A DNA stretch of 64,000 nt from DASZTV01 sp035547515. Its GTDB lineage: Bacteria; Actinomycetota; Actinomycetes; JAFAQI01. The DNA is taken from the NCBI GenBank assembly GCA_035547515.1, contig DASZUS010000018.1:1-64000 (forward strand). Reading direction: 5' to 3'. Shown piece after piece: positions 49,253 to 59,600 of the stretch. How positions within the stretch are numbered: position 1 is the stretch's first letter; every line of letters begins with the position of its first letter. The position numbers were made by a program, and so were the translations under genes. Below the pieces are notes generated by a model. The model saw only the letters and a list, made by a program, of their open reading frames with translations, was not told the origin of the DNA and made no database searches.

Positions 49253-49657
49253 ATGAGCATCTCCGTCAGCGGCGTACACGTCACGGTCGACGACCCCGAG
49301 GCCGCGCTCGGCTTCTATCGCGACACCCTCGGCTTCACGGTCGCGAACCGGGTGGACCAAGGCGGCCACAGCTGGATCACCCTGACCTCCGAGGCCCAGC
49401 CAGGACTGTCCATCGTGCTGTCGCAACCCCACGGCGGCCGCTCGCAGGAGGACGGCGACGCGCTCGCGGCCCTGCTGGCCAAGGGCGCGCTCAACATGCT
49501 GCAGCTGCGCACGGACGACCTCGATGCCACCTTCGACAAGCTCGCGGCAGCGCCCGGCGTCGAAGTCCTGCAAGAGCCCGCGGACCAGTTCTGGGGCGTG
49601 CGCGACGCCGCCGTACGCGATCCGGCCGGCAACATGATCCGGATCGACCAGGCCTAG
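49253..49657 (+). CDS. VOC-family (glyoxalase/bleomycin resistance-like) protein
   Basis: 134 residues forming two beta-alpha-beta-beta-beta modules: ISVSGVHVTVDDPEAALGFYRDTLGFTV and MLQLRTDDLDATFDKLAAAPGVEVLQEP, with the ending RDAAVRDPAGNMIRIDQA. The family holds metal-dependent dioxygenases, lyases and drug-binding proteins. A TAGGGT box (49240-49245) ends 7 nt before ATG, so a separate leaderless transcript is possible in addition to read-through from the AraC-type gene. Confidence 0.88.
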   Translation: MSISVSGVHVTVDDPEAALGFYRDTLGFTVANRVDQGGHSWITLTSEAQPGLSIVLSQPHGGRSQEDGDALAALLAKGALNMLQLRTDDLDATFDKLAAAPGVEVLQEPADQFWGVRDAAVRDPAGNMIRIDQA

Positions 49658-49665
49658 CCTGCCGC

Positions 49666-51045
49666 CTACGACGCCGGTACGACGCCGGCGGTGAACGCTT
49701 CGAGCTCGTCTCGCAGGTGCTCGCCGAGCCGCCGCAGATCAGGCATGAAGTCGCGGCAGGACTGCATGCCGATCGAGAAGTCGTCGCGGTAGCTCCACGC
49801 CGTGATGTTCAGGCCGAGCAGCAGCGTGAGCGGGCCCATCGACCGTACGGCGACGACCGGCGCGCCAGCCAGCGAGATCTCGCTCGGCCCGCGGACGTTG
49901 GAGACCACGACGTTGAACAGCGGCCGTCCGACGATGCGCTGCACAACGCCGAGTGATTTCAAGGTCAGCTTGGCGAACACCAGGTAGTAGTCCTGCCAGA
50001 CCGCGAACAGCTCGGTGTCGCCCTGCGCCCACGCCCGGGCCGCCGCAAGGCTGTCCTTCACCTTCGCCAGGCGCTCGACCGGGTCGGCGACGTCGGAGCC
50101 GAGCGAGACGTACCAGTACGACGTGCGGTTGCCCCAGCTGTCGCGCTCCTCAGGCTTGCGCAAGGAGACCGGCATCGAGGTCGTCAGCGAGCGGTCGACC
50201 GGCTTGCCGTGCTCGGCCAGGTAGCGGCGCAACGCGCCGCCGCACAACGTGACGAAGACGTCGTTGACCGTCGCGCCGCTCGCTGATGCCAGCGCCTTGA
50301 CGGAGGCCAGCGGGATGGTGAGGTCGACGTAGATCCGGTCCGGCCCCAGCCGCCTGTTGAAGTGGGTCGAAGGGCCTGCCATCGGGTTGACGATCGGCGG
50401 CGCGCCCGATCTGCGGTACGCCCGGTTGAAGCGGACCGACGCGATCGAGCGCCGCGCGACCGCACCGACCTGGCGGTACTGCCGCGCCTGCGCGCGCAAG
50501 GCGAACCACACGAGCTGAGGGGCGGTCGGCATCGGCTCAGCCGCGGCGGGCACCTCTGCGAGCGGGTCGTCGGCGCCGCCGTCGAAGGCGACCTCGAAGA
50601 ACCGCACCGTCGCCTGGCCGTCCATGATCGAGTGGTGGATCTTGAACACCAGCGCGACCCGTCCGCCCGCCAGGCCCTCGACGATCGTCAGATCCCACAG
50701 CGGGCGGTCGCGCGGCAGCTGCCGGCTGGCGATGCGCGACACCAAATCGTCGAACTGCTCCGCCGAGCCCGGTGAAGGAAGCGTCTCGGTGAACACGTGC
50801 CGGTCGACATCGAAGGGCCCGACATCGACGAAGACCGGGCGGCCGAGGCCGAGCGGGATCTTGCGGACCCGCCAGCGAAACGCAGGGATCCGCGGGAGCC
50901 GCTCCCGCGCCCACGCCCGTACGTCGTCGGCCGGCATGGGCTGGCCGTCACGCGGACCGAGAACCGCGATCTTGATCGTGTGCATGTGCTCGCGGGCGTT
51001 CTCCTCGAGCACGTGCATCGCGTCAACGCCGGACAGCTGCCTCAT
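49666..51045 (-). CDS. Wax ester synthase/diacylglycerol acyltransferase (WS/DGAT)
   Basis: A 459-residue acyltransferase starting MRQLSGVDAMHVLEE, with the catalytic HHxxxDG motif as KIHHSIMDGQAT, WDLTIVEGLAGG, NDVFVTLCGGALRRYL, the PVSLRKPEER segment and the conserved NVRGPSEISLAGAPV. These enzymes make triacylglycerol or wax esters from acyl-CoA at the membrane or lipid bodies, and are numerous in actinobacteria. ATG 51045 was chosen over the longer frame because family members begin at MRQLSG. Divergent from the MaoC-type gene. Confidence 0.9.
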   Translation of the reverse strand: MRQLSGVDAMHVLEENAREHMHTIKIAVLGPRDGQPMPADDVRAWARERLPRIPAFRWRVRKIPLGLGRPVFVDVGPFDVDRHVFTETLPSPGSAEQFDDLVSRIASRQLPRDRPLWDLTIVEGLAGGRVALVFKIHHSIMDGQATVRFFEVAFDGGADDPLAEVPAAAEPMPTAPQLVWFALRAQARQYRQVGAVARRSIASVRFNRAYRRSGAPPIVNPMAGPSTHFNRRLGPDRIYVDLTIPLASVKALASASGATVNDVFVTLCGGALRRYLAEHGKPVDRSLTTSMPVSLRKPEERDSWGNRTSYWYVSLGSDVADPVERLAKVKDSLAAARAWAQGDTELFAVWQDYYLVFAKLTLKSLGVVQRIVGRPLFNVVVSNVRGPSEISLAGAPVVAVRSMGPLTLLLGLNITAWSYRDDFSIGMQSCRDFMPDLRRLGEHLRDELEAFTAGVVPAS

Positions 51046-51133
51046 GACATCGAGGAACGCTACAGACCGAAGCCGCGAAACGGGGCGCTGATACGGTCGT
51101 GCCGAGCTGTTGCCGGGGGCCCAGGAGGGTGAA

Positions 51134-51592
51134 ATGCCGCTGAACCGCGACTTCATCGGTCGGTCGTACGCCTCAGACGGCACCTTCGAAGTCGGGCGGG
51201 AGCACATCAAGCGGTTCGCCGACGCGATCGGCGACCCGAACCCGATCTACCGCGACAAGGCGGCGGCGCAGGCCGCCGGCCACCCGGACATCATCGCGCC
51301 ACCGACGTTCCTGACGACGCTGGGCTTCTCCCTCGGCGGCCGCGGCGCAATGGCCGACGGCGACCTCGGCCTCGACTACAGCCGCGTCGTCCACGGCGAG
51401 CAGAAGTTCGTCCACCACCGCCCGGTCCGGCCCGGCGACGAGCTCACCGCGACGACGTACATCGACGACATCCGCGACGCGGGCGCCAACGAGCTCATGG
51501 CGATGCGGATGGAGATCCGGACGACCGCAGGCGAGCTCGTCTGCGAGGCCACGAACGTCGTCGTCTCGCGAGGGACAGCTGCCGGCGCCTGA
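51134..51592 (+). CDS. MaoC-like (FAS1-type) dehydratase domain protein
   Basis: 152 residues with the hotdog pattern MPLNRDFIGRSY, FADAIGDPNPIYRDK, IAPPTFLTTLGFSL, HGEQKFVHHRPVRPGDELTA and ELVCEATNVVVSRG. The size and motifs resemble the N-terminal type dehydratases (HadA-like) that act on 3-hydroxyacyl-ACP or CoA. The histidine of the hydratase motif reads GDPNPIYRD, so activity may need a partner domain. GGAGG site before ATG; a TACGGT -10-like box lies at 51092-51097. Confidence 0.84.
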   Translation: MPLNRDFIGRSYASDGTFEVGREHIKRFADAIGDPNPIYRDKAAAQAAGHPDIIAPPTFLTTLGFSLGGRGAMADGDLGLDYSRVVHGEQKFVHHRPVRPGDELTATTYIDDIRDAGANELMAMRMEIRTTAGELVCEATNVVVSRGTAAGA

Positions 51593-51746
51593 GTCCGCGG
51601 CTGCGGGAGTCGCGACTCGCCCCTTCCGGGTTCCTCGGCGGCTCTTCACCCTCGAGCTGCCCACCGAGCACACCACCTCGAACGACGCACGCCCGCTTCT
51701 GCTGACCCTCGGGCTGCCCACCTTCGGCCTGGCGTTCGCCATCACC

Positions 51747-52916
51747 GTGCTCACGACGTACGGGCCGAGCATCGTGCTCGGGTTGACGCACTCGGCGGCG
51801 AAGACCGGCGCACTGATCGGCGGCGAAGGCGCCTTCGCCCTCGTCATCCCGCTGATCTCCGGCGGACTGTCGGACCGGCTCAAGGGCGCCAGCCGGTTCG
51901 GGAAACGCATGCCGTTCGTGCTCGTCGGCGGCCCGCTGGCCGGTGGCGGGCTGGCCCTGTTGCCGTTCGCGCCGGACTACCAGCTCGCGGGGATCTTCAT
52001 CCTCGCCTTCTTCGTCGGCTACTACCTCTACTACCCGCCGTACCGCGCGATCTACGCCGACCTGCTCCCCAAGCGCCTGCTTGCCCGCGCCCAGTCCAGC
52101 CAGGCGGTCATGCGCGGCGCGGGTCTGGGCATCGCGCTGATCGCCGGCGGCACGCTCCTGTCCGCCTGGAAGCCGCTGCCGTTCATCCTCGGAGCGGCGG
52201 TGCTCGGTGTGACGACGCTTCCGCTGCGGCCGATCCATCGGCTCACCCGCACGCTGCCTCCGACACCGCATGAGGAGCCGGCGTCGGGCAACCCGGTCGC
52301 GGAGCTGCTCCTGCACAATCGCTCGCTGCAGATCTTCGCGGCGGCAAATGCCATCTGGGAATACAGCTTTGCCGGTCTGAAGACCTTCATCGTGCTGTAC
52401 GTCGTGAAGGGCCTCGGGCACTCGTACTCGCTGGCCTCCGCCGTCATCGCGATCGTCGCGGTCGCCTACGTCATCGGTGCGCCGATCGCCAGCCGGCTGG
52501 CCGAGCACTACGGCATCGTGCGGGTGATGGAGGTCGCGGCGGCGATCTACGGCGCGCTGCTCACCGGAAGCGTCCTGTCGACGACGATCACGCCGATGCT
52601 GGTGGTGCTGCCGCTCGGCGCGATGGCCGGGTCGATCCTGATGACCTTGCCGCAGGCGCTCGCCTTCACGCTCGCTCCGGACACCAACCAGGGCGCGGCC
52701 GCCGGCCTCGTCGACTTCTCGCGCGCGATCGGCGTCGTGCTGGGCCCGGTCCTGGTCGGCGCGGCCGTCAGCGCGACGAGCTCGTCGTTGTCCGCGACCC
52801 ACGGCTATGCGGCCATGTGGCCGATGATCGGCGTACCGATGCTGGTGTCCTTGGCGCTGCTGCACCTGCTCCGCGACCGGGTCGACCCGGTCCCCCAGCA
52901 CTCCGCGCCGGCCTGA
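51747..52916 (+). CDS. MFS transporter (start unresolved, N-terminal helix encoded upstream)
   Basis: From the first standard start (GTG 51747) 389 residues remain, with about ten or eleven membrane segments, GGLSDRLKGASRFGKRMPFVL as the loop 2-3 motif (sucrose/SLC45-type) and internal symmetry after a central loop near 175. The in-frame sequence upstream (51642-51746) encodes RPLLLTLGLPTFGLAFAIT, which looks like the missing first helix, but it contains no ATG, GTG or TTG. The true start may be a CTG at 51579 (GAGGG 4 nt upstream) or a sequencing change. The gene follows the MaoC gene closely. Confidence 0.8.
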   Translation: MLTTYGPSIVLGLTHSAAKTGALIGGEGAFALVIPLISGGLSDRLKGASRFGKRMPFVLVGGPLAGGGLALLPFAPDYQLAGIFILAFFVGYYLYYPPYRAIYADLLPKRLLARAQSSQAVMRGAGLGIALIAGGTLLSAWKPLPFILGAAVLGVTTLPLRPIHRLTRTLPPTPHEEPASGNPVAELLLHNRSLQIFAAANAIWEYSFAGLKTFIVLYVVKGLGHSYSLASAVIAIVAVAYVIGAPIASRLAEHYGIVRVMEVAAAIYGALLTGSVLSTTITPMLVVLPLGAMAGSILMTLPQALAFTLAPDTNQGAAAGLVDFSRAIGVVLGPVLVGAAVSATSSSLSATHGYAAMWPMIGVPMLVSLALLHLLRDRVDPVPQHSAPA

Positions 52917-52922
52917 CCAGGC

Positions 52923-53708
52923 CTACTTCTTCTTCGCAGCCTTTCGAGCCGCGCGAGCTGCGAGCGCAGCCGCTTCGATCGGCTTGGCTTCCTCGAGGGT
53001 CGGTGCGCCGCCTCCGAGATGCGCGGGCTGCCACCACCGCTCTGCCTCCGACGTCGGTGCCGGGTACGACGACTGCACCCGGTGCACCATCGCGGTCAGC
53101 TTGGCGTGCAACGCTGCCGTGACGTCCGCGACGCTGGCGTCCGCGGCCAGCGCGATGGGAGTGCCGACCTCGATGACCACGGGCACGCCGCGCTGTAGCC
53201 GCGGCTTGCGACCGGTCGTCCAGACCCGATGGCCACCCCACACCACCACGGGGATCAGCGGGACGCCGGCCTCGATCGCCATTCGCGCCGCACCCGACTT
53301 GATCTCGCGCGGCACGAACGCCCGGCTGATCGTCGACTCCGGGAAGACTCCCACCAGCTCGCCGTCCTGCAACGCGCGGACAGCGGAGCGGTACGCCGCG
53401 GCACCGGCGGCACGGTCCACCGGGATGTGGTGCATCCCTCTCATGAGCGGTCCCGCGACCGGGTTGTCGAAGACCGACTTCTTCGCCATGAAGCGCACGA
53501 GCCGCCGGCCGCGGTAGTGGGCGGGCAACCCGACGAACATGAAGTCGAAGTAGCTGACGTGGTTGGACGCAAGCACCGCGCCGCCGGTAGCCGGGATGTT
53601 CTCGACACCCTCGAAGGTGAAGCGGAACCCGAGCACGCGGAACAGCAGAAGCGCCGTGCGGATCACCGGTCGGTAGACCCACTCCCGCCGCCGTCTCGGC
53701 TCGTTCAT
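52923..53708 (-). CDS. PlsC-type 1-acylglycerol-phosphate acyltransferase
   Basis: A 261-residue membrane-associated acyltransferase with the HX4D motif as ASNHVSYFDFMFVG, then FMAKKSVFDNPVAG, the VGVFPESTISRAFVP phosphate-binding block and IPVVVWGGHRVWT. A basic Ala/Lys-rich tail (ALAARAARKAAKKK) closes the protein. It acylates lysophosphatidate or a similar lipid at the inner membrane. It overlaps the ACT-domain gene by 4 bp, in a three-gene leftward operon from 55836. Confidence 0.88.
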   Translation of the reverse strand: MNEPRRRREWVYRPVIRTALLLFRVLGFRFTFEGVENIPATGGAVLASNHVSYFDFMFVGLPAHYRGRRLVRFMAKKSVFDNPVAGPLMRGMHHIPVDRAAGAAAYRSAVRALQDGELVGVFPESTISRAFVPREIKSGAARMAIEAGVPLIPVVVWGGHRVWTTGRKPRLQRGVPVVIEVGTPIALAADASVADVTAALHAKLTAMVHRVQSSYPAPTSEAERWWQPAHLGGGAPTLEEAKPIEAAALAARAARKAAKKK

Positions 53709-54370
53709 GGCCCCGCCTCCTCAGCAAGCAACGCCTGCGCCACACGCGCAAGGTGAGAGATCCGGACCCGTTCCGCCGCAAGGAACACCGGCCCGCCGAT
53801 CCGGCCGAGCAGGATCGCGGAAGTGGCGTGAAACGGCGCCGCGAGCAGCTCGCAGTCCGGTCCGGCAGCGCCCGGGTCGTCCCAGAGGTCGCCGGCGCCG
53901 ACCGGGCCCGCCGCGTGGATGGGCAGCCAGCCACGCATCGCCGCGTCTGGTGCGCCGGAGCTCGCGGCGACGATCCGTACGCCGTCGCCTGCTGGTGCGG
54001 CGACCAGCGCGTAGCTGACCTGCAGCAGCTCCGGCAGGCCGTCGACCAGAAGCTGCAAGGGCGCGCCACTGGAGGACGCGTCGTCGAGCAGGGTGAGGTC
54101 GTCGTACACCCGTCGCCGGCCGTGATGGCGTTGGAAGGTCTCGACGACGACGCCGTTGACGGACGTGACCGCCGACACCAGACGGTCGGCGAGCGCTCCG
54201 GCCGGTAGGCCGACGATGAGGTCGTCGACGGCATGGCTCTCGGCGCGGTCGACGACGACGATGCTCTCGATATCGGCGCCGACCGTGCCGAGCGCGGTCG
54301 CGACCTGCCCCAGCACACCGGGCTGGTCCGGCAACCGGACGCGCAGCAGAAAGCTCGCCGCGCCGCTCAT
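53705..54370 (-). CDS. ACT-domain protein
   Basis: A 221-residue protein: an N-terminal ACT domain (FLLRVRLPDQPGVLGQVATALGTVG-type, 6-70) with the sensor strand VDDLIVGLP, followed by a region with GAF-like alternation (VRIVAASSGAPD, FHATSAILLGRIGGPVF). ACT domains bind amino acids or other small effectors. It lies between a transporter and an acyltransferase with 4-bp overlaps, so it may adjust one of them. The role is not otherwise known. Confidence 0.78.
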   Translation of the reverse strand: MSGAASFLLRVRLPDQPGVLGQVATALGTVGADIESIVVVDRAESHAVDDLIVGLPAGALADRLVSAVTSVNGVVVETFQRHHGRRRVYDDLTLLDDASSSGAPLQLLVDGLPELLQVSYALVAAPAGDGVRIVAASSGAPDAAMRGWLPIHAAGPVGAGDLWDDPGAAGPDCELLAAPFHATSAILLGRIGGPVFLAAERVRISHLARVAQALLAEEAGP

Positions 54371-55836
54371 TGCGGGACTCGCTCGCCGCCAGCCGCTGCG
54401 CCAGGCACGACCCGAATCAGGAAGAACGAGGCGGCCAGCGCGACGAGTGCGAACATCGCGCCCACCCGGAAGGCCTCGTCGGCCCCGTGGGTGAACACGT
54501 AGTGCGCGAGTGCCGTGCCGCGCCGTGCTCCGGCATGCGTCGCGGCGTGACGACTGGCGGCCGTCGAGACCGCGACGAGTGCGGAAAGCCCGAGGGTTCC
54601 GCCGACCTGCTGACCGACGTTGAGCAGCGCCGAGGCGATGCCCGAGTCGTGCGGCGCCACTCCGGACACCGCGCCGAGCGTGATCGGGACGAAGATGCTG
54701 CCCATGCCGGCGGCTACCAGGAGGATCGCCGGCAGGACGTGCACCGGGTACGAAGAGGACGGGGTGAGCGAGGAGAGCAGGAGCAGCCCGAAACCGGCCA
54801 GGATCGTCCCCGCGGTGATCAGAATCTGCGGGCCGACCTTCGCCACGATCCGGCTGGCGATCTGCGCCATGGTGACGATCACCACGCTCATCGGAAGGAA
54901 CGCAAACCCGGCCTGCAGGGGTGAGAACCCGTGCACCTGCTGGATGTACTGGGTCAGGAAGTAGAAGGTCGCGAAGACCGCAGCACCGAGAACCAGCATC
55001 ACGAGGTAGCAGCCGACGCGGGTTCGGTCGCGAAACAGCCGCAGTGGCATCAACGCCCGCGACGACCGGGTCTCGATCAGGACGAACGCGGTCAGCAGCA
55101 CTACGGCCGCTGCGAAGGCGACGACTGTGACGCCGTTGCTCCAGCCGTCCGACGCGGCGTGGATGAAGCCGTAGACCAGCGCCGCCATGCCCGCGGTGGA
55201 GGTGATGGCGCCGGGCAGGTCGAGCGTCCCGCCCTCGGAGGCATGAGACTCCGGGATCACGCGGGGGGCCGCAAAGGCGATCAGCAGACCGATCGGCGCA
55301 TTGACGAACAGCACCCACCGCCAGGAGAGCAGGTCGGTGAGGATGCCACCGAGGATCAGCCCGAGCGCGGCACCGGCGCCGGACACCGCGGCGTACACGC
55401 CGAGAGCCCGATTGCGTGCCGGGCCCTCGTCGAAGGTCGTGGCGACCAGCGACAGCGCGGTCGGGGATGCGATGGCTCCGCCGACACCCTGCAGTGCACG
55501 GGCCGCGATCAACCAGCCCTTGTCCTGCGCGAAGCCGCCGACCAGGCTGGCGAGCCCGAACAGCAATACGCCGATGACGAACATGCGGCGGCGACCGAAC
55601 AGATCACCGGTACGCCCGCCGAGCAAGAGCAGGCCGCCGAAGACCAGGGTGTAGGCGTTGAGCACCCACGACAGGCCGTCGGATGAGAAGTGCAGCGCCC
55701 GGTGGATGTTCGGCAGCGCGATGTTCACGATCGTCGCGTCGAGCACAACCATCAGCTGCGCCGCCGCGATCACCGCGAGTGCCACGCTGGGATGGACCTG
55801 GCGCGCGGAAGGCACGCGCGTCCCCACCGAGGCCAT
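54367..55836 (-). CDS. MFS drug efflux transporter, DHA2 (14-helix) family
   Basis: A 489-residue transporter of the EmrB/QacA type. Motif C-like VMVVLDATIVNIALPNIHRAL in the first helix, GGRTGDLFGRRRMF in loop 2-3, ARALQGVGGAIASPTAL and GGILTDLLSWRWVLFVNAPIG are the family signatures. ATG 55836 is preferred over the longer frame because the family begins shortly before the first helix. Expected to export hydrophobic compounds with proton exchange. First gene of the ACT/PlsC operon. Confidence 0.9.
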   Translation of the reverse strand: MASVGTRVPSARQVHPSVALAVIAAAQLMVVLDATIVNIALPNIHRALHFSSDGLSWVLNAYTLVFGGLLLLGGRTGDLFGRRRMFVIGVLLFGLASLVGGFAQDKGWLIAARALQGVGGAIASPTALSLVATTFDEGPARNRALGVYAAVSGAGAALGLILGGILTDLLSWRWVLFVNAPIGLLIAFAAPRVIPESHASEGGTLDLPGAITSTAGMAALVYGFIHAASDGWSNGVTVVAFAAAVVLLTAFVLIETRSSRALMPLRLFRDRTRVGCYLVMLVLGAAVFATFYFLTQYIQQVHGFSPLQAGFAFLPMSVVIVTMAQIASRIVAKVGPQILITAGTILAGFGLLLLSSLTPSSSYPVHVLPAILLVAAGMGSIFVPITLGAVSGVAPHDSGIASALLNVGQQVGGTLGLSALVAVSTAASRHAATHAGARRGTALAHYVFTHGADEAFRVGAMFALVALAASFFLIRVVPGAAAGGERVPQ

Positions 55837-55961
55837 AGCGGTTATCCAACCAGCCCGTGCCAGGACAGGCGGAACACCGTCGCGCATGATGGAGGCAGGA
55901 ACCTCGCGTAACGCCGCGAAGTCCCACAACACCGCGCGTCACGGACGAAGGGAACGCTGCC

Positions 55962-56534
55962 GTGTCCTCAACAGCCACGAGGCTCAAGCTCGCCGGCACC
56001 GCCGCGGCCGCACTTGCGGGCACCGCGATCCTCATCGCAGCGACGACGTCCGGCGCCGCAGCCGGTGCGGTCCCCCGCGACGTCCCGAGCACTCAGCCGA
56101 CGGTGACACCAACGGTGACGCCGACCCCCACGCCCACGCCCACACCCACGCCAACTCCGAAGCCGACGCCCACCCCGACGAGCACCCACCCGGTCCTCCA
56201 CCTGGGCTACACGTTGCGGGTCGTCACCCGCAACGTGAGCAGCGTCAACGTGGGTGGCGGCCGCTCGGTCATCACCTTCCAGGTGCGCAGGAACGGCCGG
56301 GTGCTCGGCACCGGCGTCGACACCTGCCGGCGTACCAGCGGCACGACGTACGACTGCAAGAGCGCCTTGGCGTTGGGCGGCGGCATCCTGCTGTTCAACG
56401 ACACGGTCGACACCCGCGCGGGCACGGTTCTCGGAACCGTCATCGGCGGCAACGGCGCCTACGCCGGATCCTCCGGCAAGGTGAAGGGGACCGCGCGACG
56501 CTCGGGCGGCGTCAATCTCACCCTCACTTACTGA
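55962..56534 (+). CDS. Secreted protein with Thr-Pro repeat and allene-oxide-cyclase-like barrel
   Basis: 190 residues from GTG 55962. A signal peptide (LAGTAAAALAGTAILIAATTSGAAAG) is followed by a Thr/Pro repeat (about 46-74) and a beta-barrel domain of about 110 residues with LRVVTRNVSSVNVGGG, GVDTCRRTSGTTYDC and IIGGNGAY-type ending GGNGAYAGSSGKVKGT. The last motif is characteristic of the dirigent/allene oxide cyclase barrel. Such actinobacterial proteins are extracellular with unknown ligand; two cysteines likely bond. Confidence 0.8.
   Translation: MSSTATRLKLAGTAAAALAGTAILIAATTSGAAAGAVPRDVPSTQPTVTPTVTPTPTPTPTPTPTPKPTPTPTSTHPVLHLGYTLRVVTRNVSSVNVGGGRSVITFQVRRNGRVLGTGVDTCRRTSGTTYDCKSALALGGGILLFNDTVDTRAGTVLGTVIGGNGAYAGSSGKVKGTARRSGGVNLTLTY
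56104..56187 (+). repeat. Thr-Pro codon repeat
   Basis: A low-complexity tract of ACN-CCN codons, mostly ACG/ACC CCC, encodes the Thr-Pro linker of the secreted barrel protein. A similar tract closes the glycoside hydrolase gene at 11337-11413. Slippage-prone. Confidence 0.75.
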
Positions 56535-56579
56535 GCCGGACTGAGTCGAACAGCCTGACCGGCCGTTTGCCCGCTCGCA

Positions 56580-56585
56580 TAGCCT
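56580..56585 (+). promoter_or_regulatory. Possible -10 box of kgd
   Basis: TAGCCT, identical to the box before the DUF393 gene, lies 39 nt before GTG 56625, with a weak CTGACC 19 nt further upstream. A GAGG site (56611-56614) follows, so kgd has a conventional leader. Confidence 0.4.
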
Positions 56586-56624
56586 GGAGGCAACACACGC
56601 TGAACTGAAAGAGGCGATGTCGAC

Positions 56625-59600
56625 GTGAGCGTCGACGCTGACGCGGAGAAGTTCGCTGGATTCGGCCCCAACGAGTGGCTGGTCCTCGAGATGTACCAGT
56701 CGTACTTGAAGGACCCCAACTCGGTCGACAAGGCCTGGTGGGACTTCTTCGCCGATTACTCCCCTGGCACCACGCCGGTCAACAGCAGCCGGCCCACGCC
56801 CGCCGCGACAGATGCCGGCGACGGTCCGGCCGCTCCGCCGAGTGTCGCTGCGACGAAGACCGTCGCCGAACCCTCGAACGGCAGCGCGCCCCAGGCCTCG
56901 ACGGAGCAGACCGCGTCGAGCCCTGCCGCGCCCGCCCCGGTGCCCACCCGGCCGCTGAAGGGCGCCGCCGCTCGCACCGTCAGCAACATGGAATCGAGTC
57001 TGCACGTCCCGACCGCGACAAGCGTCCGCGGGATCCCCGCGAAGCTGTTGATCGACAACCGCACCGTGATCAACAACCACCTGCGTCGCGGGCGGGGCGG
57101 CAAGGTCAGCTTCACCCACCTGATCGGCTTCGCCGTCGTACGCGCCCTCGAGGCGATGCCGGTGATGAACCGCGCCTACACCGAGGTGGACGGCAAGCCC
57201 GCAGTGCTCGAGCCGGAGCACGTCAACCTCGGCCTGGCGATCGACCTCACCAAGGACGACGGCTCGCACTCCCTCGTCGTGCCGTGCATCCGCAACGCCG
57301 ACACGATGGACTTCGCGAAGTTCTGGTCGGCGTACGAAGACGTCGTCCGCAAGGCGCGCACCGGCAAGCTGACCGCCGATGACTTCACCGGTACGACGAT
57401 CAGCCTCACCAACCCCGGCACGATCGGCACGGTTCACTCGGTGCCGCGCCTGATGAGCGGCCAGGGCACGATCATCGGGGTCGGTGCGCTGGAATACCCG
57501 GCGGAGTACCAGGGGGCTTCGCCCGAGACGCTGTCACGGATCGCGGTCAGCAAGGTCGTGACGCTCACCTCCACCTACGACCACCGGATCATCCAGGGCG
57601 CCGAGTCCGGCGAGTTCCTGCGGCGCATCCACGAGCTGCTGCTGGGCGACGAGTTCTGGGACGAGCTGTTCGCCGCGTTGCGGATCCCCTACGAGCCGAT
57701 CCGCTGGACCACCGACATCGCGGTCAGCCACGACGAGGAGGTCGGCAAGCCGGCGCGGGTGATCGAGCTGATTCACGCCTACCGGGTGCGCGGGCACCTG
57801 ATGGCCGACACGAACCCGCTCGAGTTCGAGCTACGGCGCCATCCTGACCTCGACGTGGTGAGCCACGGCCTGACGCTGTGGGACCTCGACCGCGAGTTCC
57901 CGTGCGGCGGCTTCGGCGGGCACTCGCTGATGAAGCTGCGCGAGATCCTCGGCGTACTCCGCGACTCCTACTGCCGGACCGTCGGCATCGAGTACATGCA
58001 CATCCAGGACCCGGAGCAGCGCCGCTGGATCCAGGAGCGGGTCGAGCGGCCGCACTCCGGCCCCGACCGCGAGGAGCAGATCCGCATCCTCGGCAAGCTC
58101 AACCAGGCGGAGGCGTTCGAGACCTTCCTGCAGACGAAGTTCGTCGGGCAGAAGCGGTTCTCCCTCGAAGGCGGCGAGTCGGTCATCCCGCTGCTCGACG
58201 CGGTCGTGTCGGCGGCTGCCCACGACGACATGGACGAGGTCGTCATCGGGATGGCGCACCGCGGCCGGCTCAACGTCCTGACCAACATCGTGGGCAAGTC
58301 CTTCAGCCAGATCTTCTCGGAGTTCGAGGGCAACCTGGATCCGAAGACGGCACACGGCTCCGGAGACGTGAAGTACCACCTCGGCGCCGAGGGCACCTAC
58401 ACCGCGCCCGACGGCGAGACCGTGAAGGTGATGCTCGCCTCGAACCCGTCACATCTCGAGACCGTCGACCCGGTCGTCGAGGGCATCGCGCGAGCGAAGC
58501 AGGACATGATCAACCGCGGTGCCGACGGCTACACCGTGCTGCCGATCCTGATCCACGGTGACGCCGCATTCGCCGGCCAGGGCGTGGTGGCGGAGACGCT
58601 CAACCTCTCGCAGCTTCGCGGCTACCGGACCGGCGGTTCCGTACACGTCGTGATCAACAACCAGGTCGGCTTCACCACCTCGCCCTCGAGCGCGCGCTCC
58701 AGCGTCTACGCCACGGACGTGGCGCGCATGATCCAGGCCCCGATCTTCCACGTGAACGGCGACGACCCCGAGGCCGTCGTACGGGTCGCCGAGCTCGCCT
58801 ACGACTTCCGGCAGGCGTTCAAGAAGGACGTCGTCATCGACATGCTCTGCTACCGGCGTCGCGGGCACAGCGAGGTCGACGAGCCGAGCTTCACCCAGCC
58901 GCTGATGTACGACCTGATCGACGCCAAGCGCAGCGTGCGCAAGATCTACACCGAGTCGCTCATCGGCCGCGGCGACATCACGGTGGAGGACGCCGAGCAG
59001 GCGCTGCGCGACTACCAGGAGCAGCTGGAGCGGGTGTTCGCCGAGTCGCGCGAATACACCCCGTCGCCACGCGAGGCCATCCCTGAGCTGCCGACCGGCG
59101 AGCCTCCGGTCACGACGATCACCGCCGAGACGCTCAAGCGGATCGGCGACTCGCAGGTATCGGTCCCCGAAGGCTTCACGGTGCATCCGCGCCTGCTGCC
59201 GCAGCTGGAGAAGCGCGCCCAGATGGTGACCGAGGGCGGCATCGACTGGGCGATGGCCGAAACGCTCGCGTTCGGCTCGCTGCTGCTCGACGGGATCCCG
59301 GTCCGTCTCGCCGGTCAGGACTCCCGGCGCGGGACGTTCGGCCAGCGGCACTCCGTGCTGGTCGACCGGCGTACCGGGGCGGAGTACACCCCGCTGGCTC
59401 ATCTCTCGGAGGACCAGGCCCCGCTGTACGTGTACGACTCGCTGCTGTCCGAGTACGCCGCGATGGGCTTCGAGTACGGGTACTCGGTCGCGCGCCCTGA
59501 CGCGCTGGTGATGTGGGAGGCACAGTTCGGCGACTTCGCCAACGGCGCGCAGGAGGTCATCGACGAGTTCATCTCGGCCGGCGAGGTGAAGTGGGGCCAG

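Noticed and set aside
51495..52901. A 468-codon minus-strand frame opposite the MFS gene
   Set aside because: Gln/Arg/Asp-rich antisense of a membrane protein gene; no domain.
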